Assembly (NCBI RefSeq): GCF_000718325.1
Contig: NZ_JOFV01000006.1
Span: 281,232 to 345,231, forward strand
DNA: 64,000 nucleotides
Reading direction: 5' to 3'
Origin: Oerskovia turbata
GTDB lineage: Bacteria; Actinomycetota; Actinomycetes; Actinomycetales; Cellulomonadaceae
Shown here: positions 26,124 to 33,642 of the stretch, in pieces
Layout of the letters: the number at the start of each line of letters is the position of its first letter
How positions within the stretch are numbered: the stretch's first letter is position 1
Position numbers and translations under genes: made by a program
The notes under the pieces: generated by a model
The model's database searches: none
Seen by the model: the letters and a program-made list of their open reading frames with translations, nothing else
Told to the model about the DNA's origin: nothing

Positions 26124-26630
26124 CTACCCTTCCTCCCACCCCTGGCACTCCGTCGCCTCACCGCGCAGCACCGATCCCCCGGACAGCCCCACCTCGGTGT
26201 GCTCGGTCGAGCGGAGCGTGAGGACGGCCCCGTTGGCGTCCTCGGCCGAGAGGAAGGCCCAGCCGCCGGTGGGTGACTCGTTCTCGTGGAGAGCGTGGAA
26301 CCCGTGCTCGGTCAGGACGACGTCGAGGGTGTCGACGACCTGCGCCCAGGAGCCGTCGATGCTGATCGGTTCCTCGGCGCGCCACCCCGGGGTCCAGAAC
26401 GGGCACCGGCCCTCGGCGACCTCCCACACGATCGGTGCCCGCTCGACGGACGTCCACTCACGGGGTCCTTCATGGTCGTCGACCACCTCACGGACGTCGG
26501 CGAGCACGGCACCGTAGTGCTCGGGCGCGTCAGCGAGCGTGACCGCCGCGGGTCCCGACGAGCCGTTCCCGCCGCAGCCCGCCACGAGCGCGGCCCCCAG
26601 CAGCGCGCTCAGGACGTCCCCACCTCGCAT
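26124..26630 (-). CDS. Secreted lipoprotein
   Basis: A 168-residue lipoprotein. The N terminus MRGGDVLSALLGAA is followed by the lipobox LVAGC, so Cys18 or so would be lipidated and the rest exposed outside the membrane. The mature part begins with a Gly/Ser linker and has a compact alpha/beta domain with WTSVERAPIVWEVAEGRC, two internal cysteines and a final Cys. No function is recognised. It lies upstream of and in the same direction as the HTH-VWA operon, but its own stop is separated from it by the operator region. Confidence 0.7.
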   Translation of the reverse strand: MRGGDVLSALLGAALVAGCGGNGSSGPAAVTLADAPEHYGAVLADVREVVDDHEGPREWTSVERAPIVWEVAEGRCPFWTPGWRAEEPISIDGSWAQVVDTLDVVLTEHGFHALHENESPTGGWAFLSAEDANGAVLTLRSTEHTEVGLSGGSVLRGEATECQGWEEG

Positions 26631-26798
26631 GGCACCCCCGCACTGCGTCCGAGGCTCCCGCGCGGAGCCGGGGCGACGATACCGACCGCCCCGGTCCGCC
26701 GGAGAGTTGTCCACAGGGATGGGCAGCCCGCTCGCCGGGCCTGCGCACCATCCGTCGCCGGTCCGACGTCCCCCCGCCGACACCCCTGTGCGCCGAGG

Positions 26799-26845
26799 GT
26801 GCAGTTCGGGTCGTCCGGACGCCCCCACGACAGCCCGAACTGCAC
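26799..26845. repeat. 12-bp inverted repeat upstream of chitinase
   Basis: GTGCAGTTCGGG at 26799-26810 is repeated inverted at 26834-26845 with a 23-base loop, in the 336-base gap between the divergent lipoprotein and chitinase genes. It could be a regulatory dyad for the chitinase or an intergenic hairpin of the kind seen elsewhere in this window. The remainder of the gap shows no gene. Confidence 0.6.
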
Positions 26846-26966
26846 ACTCGACGACACCGCACGAGCCGCGAGCGCCCTACGTAGTACCCCCTACGTGCGT
26901 TGACCATCGCCCGGGCCTCCCGACAGGCTCGCAGACGTCCCCCTGTAATCGACGAGAGGCACGTGC

Positions 26967-27953
26967 ATGCTCACGGCACGAACGATCCGACGACCAGCGA
27001 CGGTGCTGGCCCTCCTTGCTCTTCTCCTGACGACGGCCCTCGCGTGGTCGATCGCCGGACCCGCGCCCCGTGCGTCCGCTGCCGAGGTGTGCGCTCCGGC
27101 GTGGTCCTCGTCCGCGGTGTACACGGGCGGCGCGGTGGTGTCGAAAGACAACCAGAACTGGAAGGCCGGGTGGTGGACGCAGGGCGAGGCGCCGGGCACC
27201 ACGGGCCAGTGGGGTGTCTGGCGCGCCCAGGGCGTCTGCGGCCCGACCGGCGGCACCACGGGCGGCACGACGGGTGGGACCACCGGCGGCACCACGGGTG
27301 GGACGACCGGTGGCAGCACCGGTGGCGGCACGGGCAGCTTCGTGGTGAGCGAGGCTCAGTTCAACCAGATGTTCCCGAACCGGAACCCGTTCTACACCTA
27401 CCAGGGCCTGGTCGCGGCGCTCAGCGCCTACCCGCAGTTCGCCACGTCGGGCGGCACCGAGGTCGCCAAGCGTGAGGCCGCGGCCTTCCTCGCGAACATC
27501 AACCACGAGACGGGTGGCCTGGTCTACATCAAGGAGAGCAACACCGCGAACTACTCGCACTACTGCGACACGAGCAAGTCGTACGGCTGCCCCGCGGGTC
27601 AGTCCGCGTACTACGGCAAGGGCCCCATCCAGCTCTCGTGGAACTACAACTACAAGGCCGCGGGCGACGCCCTGGGCATCGACCTGCTGAACAACCCGTA
27701 CCTGGTCGAGACCGACCCGGCCGTGGCCTGGAAGACGGGCCTCTGGTACTGGAACACGCAGTCGGGCCCGGGCACCATGTCGGGCCACCAGGCCATCGTC
27801 AGCGGCGCGGGCTTCGGTGAGACGATCCGGTCGATCAACGGCACGCTCGAGTGCAACGGTGGCAACCCCGCGCAGGTGCAGAGCCGCATCGCGGCGTTCC
27901 AGCGCTTCGCGCAGATCCTCGGCACGACGACGGGGTCGAACCTCACCTGCTGA
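26967..27953 (+). CDS. Secreted GH19 chitinase with N-terminal carbohydrate-binding module
   Basis: A 328-residue extracellular chitinase. Residues 1-38 are a signal peptide ending in ASA. Residues 40-91, framed by Cys42 and Cys91, with W46, WKAGWW and WGVW, form a family 5/12-like chitin-binding module. Residues 92-123 are a repetitive Gly-Gly-Thr-Thr linker. Residues 124-328 are the GH19 catalytic domain with the catalytic acid Glu181 (NHETGG) and base Glu190, nine residues apart as in Streptomyces ChiG. It would hydrolyse chitin of fungi and insects by inversion. GAGAGG lies upstream of the ATG and a terminator hairpin follows. Its catalytic domain is closely copied at 45078. Confidence 0.93.
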   Translation: MLTARTIRRPATVLALLALLLTTALAWSIAGPAPRASAAEVCAPAWSSSAVYTGGAVVSKDNQNWKAGWWTQGEAPGTTGQWGVWRAQGVCGPTGGTTGGTTGGTTGGTTGGTTGGSTGGGTGSFVVSEAQFNQMFPNRNPFYTYQGLVAALSAYPQFATSGGTEVAKREAAAFLANINHETGGLVYIKESNTANYSHYCDTSKSYGCPAGQSAYYGKGPIQLSWNYNYKAAGDALGIDLLNNPYLVETDPAVAWKTGLWYWNTQSGPGTMSGHQAIVSGAGFGETIRSINGTLECNGGNPAQVQSRIAAFQRFAQILGTTTGSNLTC

Positions 27954-27969
27954 GTCGTCCCTTCCCTGC

Positions 27970-28016
27970 CCGACGGCGGAGCGCACCTTCTCCTGGGAGG
28001 TGCGCTCCGTCGTCGG
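27970..28016 (+). terminator. Terminator hairpin of chitinase (shared word)
   Basis: CCGACGGCGGAGCGCACC and its near-complement form an 18-bp stem with an 11-base loop, 17 bases past the chitinase stop. The same word occurs in hairpins at 43762 and, altered, at 45741. Confidence 0.75.
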
Positions 28017-28042
28017 GTTCTGCGGGGGGCCGGACCCACGCG

Positions 28043-28690
28043 TCAGACGACGAGCGGCAGGTGCTCGTGCACCGGTGGGCCGCAGAGCTGTTCGGCGTCG
28101 CGAGCCCATCGTTCGAGCATCGGCCGGGCAGCGCCGAGGCTCCACGCGACGAGCTGTGCGGGCGTCGCACGGTGAACGTCGGCATCGTTCCCGGTCCATC
28201 GCGGAACGTCGCGGTTCAGCTGGTCGAGCAGCTCCGCGGCGATCCACCCTTCCAGGCTGGCCGGGACGACGACCAGCAGGTCGAGGTCGTCGGCGGCGGC
28301 ACCGTCCCCTCGCGCGGCCGAACCGACGAGCGCGACGCCGATCTCCGCACGGACCTCGTCGTCCCGCACGACGTCGCACAGCAGGCTCTCGACCCGACGC
28401 TGCAGCTCGCGGCGGGGATGGAGCGCCTCGAACAGCCCCTCGATCGCCGGCCAGCACACATGATCGGTGTTGATCCGGTACCACGCGCTGGCCCCCGCGC
28501 CCCGACGGCTCACGACCCCCTGCTGCACGAGCCGGGCGAGCGCCTTGCGGACGCCCTCCGACGAACCGGCGTGCGCGACCCGGTGCACCTGCGCTCCCGA
28601 CAGCTCGTCGTCCTGCCGAGCCCAGAGCCCCCGCAGGACGGCGCCCTCGAGCCCGGGCACGACCGCCGAGACTGGTCGGCTCCAGTCCAC
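28043..28690 (-). CDS. Nucleotidyltransferase with N-terminal winged helix
   Basis: A 215-residue protein. The first 85 residues look like a winged-helix DNA-binding domain (ELSGAQVHRVAHAGS, then ALARLVQQGVVSRRG). The second half carries the minimal nucleotidyltransferase signature GSAARGDG..DDLDLLV, with the metal ligands D-x-D. Such HTH-NTase proteins resemble stand-alone antitoxin-associated or regulatory nucleotidyltransferases; no HEPN partner is adjacent. The GTG at 28690 follows AGGGGAAG; the open frame further upstream runs into an intergenic hairpin and is not coding. The 291 bases to its right hold only that hairpin. Confidence 0.7.
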   Translation of the reverse strand: MDWSRPVSAVVPGLEGAVLRGLWARQDDELSGAQVHRVAHAGSSEGVRKALARLVQQGVVSRRGAGASAWYRINTDHVCWPAIEGLFEALHPRRELQRRVESLLCDVVRDDEVRAEIGVALVGSAARGDGAAADDLDLLVVVPASLEGWIAAELLDQLNRDVPRWTGNDADVHRATPAQLVAWSLGAARPMLERWARDAEQLCGPPVHEHLPLVV

Positions 28691-28810
28691 GGACTTCCCC
28701 TTTCGTGCGGTTCCTCGTGCGCCGTGCCGGGCCGGCCTGCCTCTCGGTGCCGGCAGCCTGCGTGCGCACACAGACGGTGCTGGGGCTGCGCTGGGGGGGG
28801 CGGGGGTGAT

Positions 28811-28850
28811 GTTTCGAGAATCGCCCACCATTGTTGGTGATTCTCGAAAC
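28811..28850 (-). terminator. Hairpin downstream of the esterase gene
   Basis: GTTTCGAGAATC and GATTCTCGAAAC form a 12-bp stem, with a second inner stem CACCA/TGGTG inside the loop. It lies 130 bases past the esterase stop on the minus strand and is likely its terminator. Confidence 0.55.
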
Positions 28851-28981
28851 AACACCCCGCCCCTGCCGAGCCGCACCACCCGGAGCACCTCCGAGCAGTG
28901 TGCCGCCTCGGCAGCGACGCGCGAGCGAGCGCGGCCCGGCCTGTGGACGGCCCACCGAGGTCTGTGGACGACCCCGCCCCG

Positions 28982-31507
28982 TCAGGCCCCGCAGTCCGTC
29001 GCCGCGTACGGCGCGAGGACCTCGACCGGCCCCGACGGTTCGCGCACCGTCACGGTCGCCGCCCCCGCCTCGATAGACGGCACACGGGCGGAGAACGCCT
29101 GGTGCGCGCTCTTCCCGGCCCCGAGGGCCGTGAACTTCTTGCTCCCGAACGGCGTCGACACCGCGACGTCCACGGGGTGGTCGCCGCCGTTGAGAGCCCG
29201 CACCGAGACCTGCGCCCTGCCCCCGACGCAGCGCGCCGTCGCCTCGACGCCGACCTCGGTCGACGGCACCGACGGCCCGGTCGCGAACTCGACCCGGGTC
29301 ACGAACACGTCCCCGGCACCGGCGTTGACCGCCCCGAAGGGCGCCCCGAACGTCAGACCGCTCAGCCACACGCCGTCCGCCCCGGGGGCCGCCGCGGCGA
29401 ACAGGTTCGCGTCGTCCCACTCGTCGGCCCCGTCACGCTCGCGCGTCCCGAGCTGGGTCACGGCCCCGGGCGCACCGTCGGCCGCGAGCGCCAGCGTGAA
29501 CACGTCCACCCCTCCGACGGGCGTCCCCAGCGAACCGTACGTCGTGCCCACGACGAGCACCGTGCCGTCGGCACCGGCGACACCTGTCACGCCGCGGTCG
29601 TCGGTCGCCGTGCCGGTCTGCGTCGTCCACAGCACCTCGCCGCGCGCGTCGAACGCCCGCGCGAACACGTCGTTGTCCCCTGCGGACTCCCCGCCGAGCG
29701 CGCCACGCGTGTGCCCCACGGCGACGACCGACCCGTCGGCGCGCGCGACGAGCCCGCTCACCTGGTCGTTGGCCGACGTCGCGACGCCGCGCAACCACTC
29801 GAGCTCGCCCGCGCCGTCGTACCGCGCGACCCACCCGTCGTTGGCGCCGGCCGCCTGCGCGCCCGGCATGCCCTGCCCCGCGACCCCGCCGACGTACACG
29901 GACCCGTCGGGCCCGGGCGCGACCGCGAGCGCCTTGTCCTCGCCCGCCCCGCCGACCTGGCGCAGCCACAGGAGCTCGCCGCTGGCAGAGACGCGCCCGA
30001 CGATCGCGTCCTTGTCCCCCGCGCTCGTCCCGCCGGGGACGGTCCCGCTCGTGTACCCGGCGACGTACGCGCCGCCCGCGCCGTCGGACGAGACGGCGTA
30101 GAAGCGGTCGGCCGCGGCGGGGTCGCCCGTCTGGAGCGTCCACGCGCGCTCGCCCGTGGCGGTCACGGCCGCGACGAACCCGTCGTCGCGCGTCGAGCCC
30201 GGGTGCTTCCCGTCGAGGTCACCCTTGGTGTACCCGGCGACGAGCGTCGTCCCGGCGCGCCCGGCGACCACGCCGTACGCGCGCTCGTCGGCGGCCGTCG
30301 CGATCTGGTGCTGCCACTGGGTCGCCCCGTCGGCGTCGCGGCGGGCGAGCACGACGTCGAGGCCGCCCGCGGGCTGCGACCCGGCCCACGCCCCGGCGAG
30401 GTTGAGCGCGACGGTCGTGCCGCCGTCGGGCGTGGCGAGGATGCCGCCCGCACGGTCGTCACCCGCGGAGCCGAGCAGCTCGGCGTCCCACGGCACGGTG
30501 GGCTCGGTGCGCAGGCGCGAGGACACGTCGACGATCGCCTCGCGGAACGCGGGCTGCCAGACGTCCCAGTCGTGGCCGCCGTTCATGACCCGCAGCTCGG
30601 CCGTCACCCCCGGCACGCGGCGCGCGGTGTTGTAGAGCCGGGCGGACTCGAAGTCGATGTCGTGGCTGGCCTCGGCGGGGTCGGGGTTGGCCCACTCGTC
30701 GTCGCCGACCGCGACGAACAGGTGCACGGGCAGGGCCGGGTCGAGCGCCGCGAGCGCCGCCGGGTACGAGAGCTCGGTGTACCGCTCGGGCGAGAAAAGC
30801 TCGTGCCCGACGCCGTAGCCCCCGTGGTCACGGACGGACGAGTCCGCGGGGGGCTGGGGGACGTACACCGCGGGGCTCAGCACGAGCCCGGCCGAGAACT
30901 CGTCCTGGTGCGCGAGGGTCAGGCGCAGCGCGCCCGCCCCGCCCATCGAGTAGCCGCCCACGGCGCGCGCCTCGCGGTCGGCCACGGTCCGGTAGGTCGC
31001 GTCGACGTGCCCGACCAGGTCGCGCGTGAGCGCGGTCTCGACCTGGAAGCCTGCACCGGTGCCGGAGTCCGCGGAACCCTCGTAGGCCGAGTCGGTGTAC
31101 CAGCTCCCCCGGTCGTTCCAGGGCGCGTCGGGCATGACCACGACCAGGGGCTGGATCGCCTCGGTGCCGATGAGCTCGTCGAGGTCGGTCGCGACGCGCT
31201 GCCACGCAGCCTGCGTGTCGCCGCGCCCGTGCAGCAGGTAGACGGTCGGGTACCGCTGCTCGGCGTCCTCGTCGTAGCCCGGCGGGAGGTACACCGTGTA
31301 GTCGACGGCGCCGCCTGCGCCGAGCGCCTCGGAAGGCGCGCTGCCGGGCACGAGCGTGCCCTGCTCGGCGGCCGCGACGGGCCCGGCGGCGACGAGCGGG
31401 AGCCCGACGACGGCGCCGCCCGCTCCCACCACCCCGGCCAGGAGGGCGGCGATCCGCCGTCGTGAGCGAGGGACGCGTGGTGGGGTCGCCGGGAGTGCAG
31501 TGGTCAT
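28982..31507 (-). CDS. Secreted esterase with C-terminal SBBP/propeller-like repeats
   Basis: An 841-residue exported protein. A twin-arginine-like or Sec signal (SRRRIAALLAGVVG) ends near Ala46. Residues 60-330 form an esterase-D/PHB-depolymerase-type alpha/beta hydrolase: YLLHGRGD oxyanion region, nucleophile Ser187 in GGYSMGG, a probable Asp near 269 and His312 in GGHDW. Residues 340-740 consist of repeated units with the pattern DGG..VAG.T.G.L....DVF..R, a beta-propeller of SBBP type. A C-terminal beta-sandwich with two cysteines follows. Substrates may be acylated polysaccharides or feruloyl esters. The ATG follows AAAGGAGAGAACC. It is separated from the upstream aldolase operon by a 63-bp palindrome. 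Confidence 0.82.
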   Translation of the reverse strand: MTTALPATPPRVPRSRRRIAALLAGVVGAGGAVVGLPLVAAGPVAAAEQGTLVPGSAPSEALGAGGAVDYTVYLPPGYDEDAEQRYPTVYLLHGRGDTQAAWQRVATDLDELIGTEAIQPLVVVMPDAPWNDRGSWYTDSAYEGSADSGTGAGFQVETALTRDLVGHVDATYRTVADREARAVGGYSMGGAGALRLTLAHQDEFSAGLVLSPAVYVPQPPADSSVRDHGGYGVGHELFSPERYTELSYPAALAALDPALPVHLFVAVGDDEWANPDPAEASHDIDFESARLYNTARRVPGVTAELRVMNGGHDWDVWQPAFREAIVDVSSRLRTEPTVPWDAELLGSAGDDRAGGILATPDGGTTVALNLAGAWAGSQPAGGLDVVLARRDADGATQWQHQIATAADERAYGVVAGRAGTTLVAGYTKGDLDGKHPGSTRDDGFVAAVTATGERAWTLQTGDPAAADRFYAVSSDGAGGAYVAGYTSGTVPGGTSAGDKDAIVGRVSASGELLWLRQVGGAGEDKALAVAPGPDGSVYVGGVAGQGMPGAQAAGANDGWVARYDGAGELEWLRGVATSANDQVSGLVARADGSVVAVGHTRGALGGESAGDNDVFARAFDARGEVLWTTQTGTATDDRGVTGVAGADGTVLVVGTTYGSLGTPVGGVDVFTLALAADGAPGAVTQLGTRERDGADEWDDANLFAAAAPGADGVWLSGLTFGAPFGAVNAGAGDVFVTRVEFATGPSVPSTEVGVEATARCVGGRAQVSVRALNGGDHPVDVAVSTPFGSKKFTALGAGKSAHQAFSARVPSIEAGAATVTVREPSGPVEVLAPYAATDCGA

Positions 31508-31543
31508 GGTTCTCTCCTTTGAGAAGCAGTTGTGTCACTGAGC

Positions 31544-31606
31544 CGTTGAGTGCGGAGTTCTTGTGCGACACGCCCGGCGTGTCGCACAAGAACTCCGCAC
31601 TCAACG
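31544..31606. terminator. Perfect 63-bp palindrome at end of catabolic operon
   Basis: 31 bases (31544-31574) are repeated exactly inverted at 31576-31606 with a single unpaired C in the centre. The palindrome begins inside the last codons of the CitE-like gene on its minus-strand side, covering the TGA at 31601-31603. As RNA it would be a very strong hairpin that ends the long leftward operon. Perfect symmetry with no spacer is unusual and would also extrude as a DNA cruciform. Confidence 0.85.
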
Positions 31607-32437
31607 ATGGGGCTGGGGGTCGCCCGCGACCGCGAGGACCGAGCGCGCGCGCTCGACCATCGCGACGTCGAGGAACGTGCCGTCGGGGAGCGCGATCGCC
31701 CCGACCCCGCGCGCGGCCGCGGTGCCGACGCGGTCGAGCACCTCGCGCGCCCGCGAGACCTCGTCGGTGCTCGGGAGGAACGCCTCGCGGATGGGGTCGA
31801 GCTGGACGGGGTGGATCGCGGTGCGCCCCAGGAAGCCGAGCGCACGGCCCGCACGGCACGAGGCCACGAGCCCGTCGAGGTCCTTGACGTGCGTGTACGC
31901 CGACATGGACGGCGACGGCAGTCCGGCGGCCCGCGCCGCGACCACGAGGCGGCTGCGCACCCAGGCCAGCGCGCCGTCGTCGTCCACGCGCAGGTCCGAG
32001 CGCAGGTCTGCCTCGCCGAGGCCGACCGACGCGACCTGGGGCGAGGCGGACGCGATCTCGAACGCGCGCTCGACCCCGAGCGCCGACTCGATCAGCAGGT
32101 GCAGGTCACGTCCGGGCAGCGCGGCGGCGAGGTCGCGGACCTCGTCGGCCGACTCGACCTTGGGCACGCGAGCCCCCACGGCGCGAGGCAGCAGCGCGAC
32201 CGCCGCGACGTCGTCGGCGTGCCAGGGCGTGCCGCGCTGGTTGACGCGCACCTGGACCCGGCGCGAGACCTCGGCCAGCAGCGCCACGGCCTCGCGGCGC
32301 GCGGCCTCCTTGGCCGCCGGGGCGACCGCGTCCTCGAGGTCGACGATCGCGACGTCGGCGGACGTCGCGAACGCCTTGGCGACGCGGTCGGGCCGGTCTC
32401 CCGGGGCGTAGAGCAGCGTGAGCGGCGGGGTGCTCAT
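31601..32437 (-). CDS. CitE-like HpcH/HpaI-family acyl-CoA lyase
   Basis: A 278-residue TIM-barrel enzyme of the citrate-lyase beta/malyl-CoA lyase group. The acyl-CoA and Mg site residues are visible: DVAIVDLEDAV with the first acidic pair, the Arg in VRVNQRGT, LIESALG and GLGEADL for the metal. These enzymes cleave beta-hydroxyacyl-CoAs such as citramalyl- or malyl-CoA into acetyl-CoA or pyruvate/glyoxylate. Together with the adjacent CoA-transferase it would activate and split a dicarboxylic acid. The ATG overlaps the CaiB stop, and the 63-bp palindrome ends the operon. Confidence 0.88.
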   Translation of the reverse strand: MSTPPLTLLYAPGDRPDRVAKAFATSADVAIVDLEDAVAPAAKEAARREAVALLAEVSRRVQVRVNQRGTPWHADDVAAVALLPRAVGARVPKVESADEVRDLAAALPGRDLHLLIESALGVERAFEIASASPQVASVGLGEADLRSDLRVDDDGALAWVRSRLVVAARAAGLPSPSMSAYTHVKDLDGLVASCRAGRALGFLGRTAIHPVQLDPIREAFLPSTDEVSRAREVLDRVGTAAARGVGAIALPDGTFLDVAMVERARSVLAVAGDPQPHR

Positions 32438-33642
32438 ACGGCTCCCGCCTCCCGCAGCGCGGCGACGCGCTCGGCGTCGAAGCCCAGCTCGCCCAGCACC
32501 TCGTCGGTGTCGGCGCCGTGCGCACGGCCCGTGAACCCGATCACGCCGTCGTGGCCCGAGAGCCGGAACAGCGGGCCCTGCATGAGCATGGGCCCGAGCT
32601 CGGGGTCGTCGATCTCGTGGAGCGTGCCAAGGGCCTGGAACTGCGGGTCGCCCACGATGTCCTGCGCGTCGTAGATGGGCGCGACCGCGGCCTGCGCCTC
32701 CTCGAACGCCGCCACGACCTCGTCGCGCGTGCGCTGCGCGATCCACCCGCCCACGGCCGCGTCGAGCTCGTCGGCGTGCTGGGCGCGCTCGGCGCCCACC
32801 GCGAACCACGGCTCGTCGATGACCTCGGGGTGCCCCACGAGACGCATGACGCGCTCCGCGATCGACTGCGCCGACGTCGAGACCGCGACCCACTGGCCGT
32901 CGCTCGTGCGGTACGTGTTGCGCGGCGCGTTGTTCGCCGAACGGTTGCCCGTGCGCGGCTGCACGGTCCGCAGCTGGTCCCAGCGCGTGATCTGCGGCCC
33001 GAGCATCGCGAGGATCGGCTCGATGATCGCGGTGTCGACGACCTGGCCGCGCCCCGAGCGCTCCCGGCTCTGGAGCGCGACCATGACCGCGAAAGCGGTC
33101 GCGAGCGACGCGACGCCGTCCGCGAGGCCGAACGGTGGCAGCGTCGGCGGGCCGTCCGCCTCGCCCGTCATGGCCGCGAACCCGCTCATGGCCTCGGCGA
33201 GCGTCCCGAACCCGGGACGCGACCGGTACGGCCCCACCTGCCCGAACCCGCTGATGCGCGCGAGCACGAGGCGCGGGTTGTGCGCCGAGAGCTCGTCGTA
33301 GCCCAGGCCCCAGCGTTCGAGCGTCCCGGGCCGGAAGTTCTCGATCACGACGTCGGCCTCTGCCGCGAGCGCCAGGAAGACCTCGCGGCCCCCGTCGCTC
33401 GACAGGTTCACGGTCACGGTCCGCTTGTTGCGGCCGAGCGTCTTCCACCAGAGGTTGACGCCGTCCTTCGCGGCGCCGTGCCCGCGCGACGGGTCGGGCT
33501 TGGTGGGGTGCTCGACCTTGATCACGTCGGCGCCCATGTCACCGAGGTGCATGGCCGCCATGGGGCCCGCGAAGAGCGTCGAGGCGTCGACGACCTTGAG
33601 CCCCGCGAGCGCACCGTCCTGGGGGTCGCGCGAGACGGTCAC
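32434..33642 (-). CDS. CaiB/BaiF family CoA-transferase
   Basis: A 402-residue type III CoA-transferase. The N-terminal region LFAGPMAAMHLGDMGADVIKV binds CoA, the middle has VIENFRPGTLERWGLGY, and the catalytic Asp lies in GLADGV near residue 190. It would transfer CoA from an acyl-CoA to a carboxylic acid through an enzyme-aspartyl anhydride. Its CoA product is a logical substrate for the following CitE-like lyase, as in itaconate or mesaconate degradation, although the usual hydratase is missing. GTG start overlaps the FGE-gene stop, and its own stop overlaps the lyase start. Confidence 0.88.
   Translation of the reverse strand: MTVSRDPQDGALAGLKVVDASTLFAGPMAAMHLGDMGADVIKVEHPTKPDPSRGHGAAKDGVNLWWKTLGRNKRTVTVNLSSDGGREVFLALAAEADVVIENFRPGTLERWGLGYDELSAHNPRLVLARISGFGQVGPYRSRPGFGTLAEAMSGFAAMTGEADGPPTLPPFGLADGVASLATAFAVMVALQSRERSGRGQVVDTAIIEPILAMLGPQITRWDQLRTVQPRTGNRSANNAPRNTYRTSDGQWVAVSTSAQSIAERVMRLVGHPEVIDEPWFAVGAERAQHADELDAAVGGWIAQRTRDEVVAAFEEAQAAVAPIYDAQDIVGDPQFQALGTLHEIDDPELGPMLMQGPLFRLSGHDGVIGFTGRAHGADTDEVLGELGFDAERVAALREAGAV

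Noticed and set aside
27240..27335. Repeat region in the chitinase as an independent element
   Set aside because: It encodes the Gly-Gly-Thr-Thr linker in frame; ordinary low-complexity coding DNA.
26877..29420. An 847-codon minus-strand frame covering the chitinase and parts of other genes
   Set aside because: Low-complexity antisense product that crosses clear gene borders and terminator hairpins.
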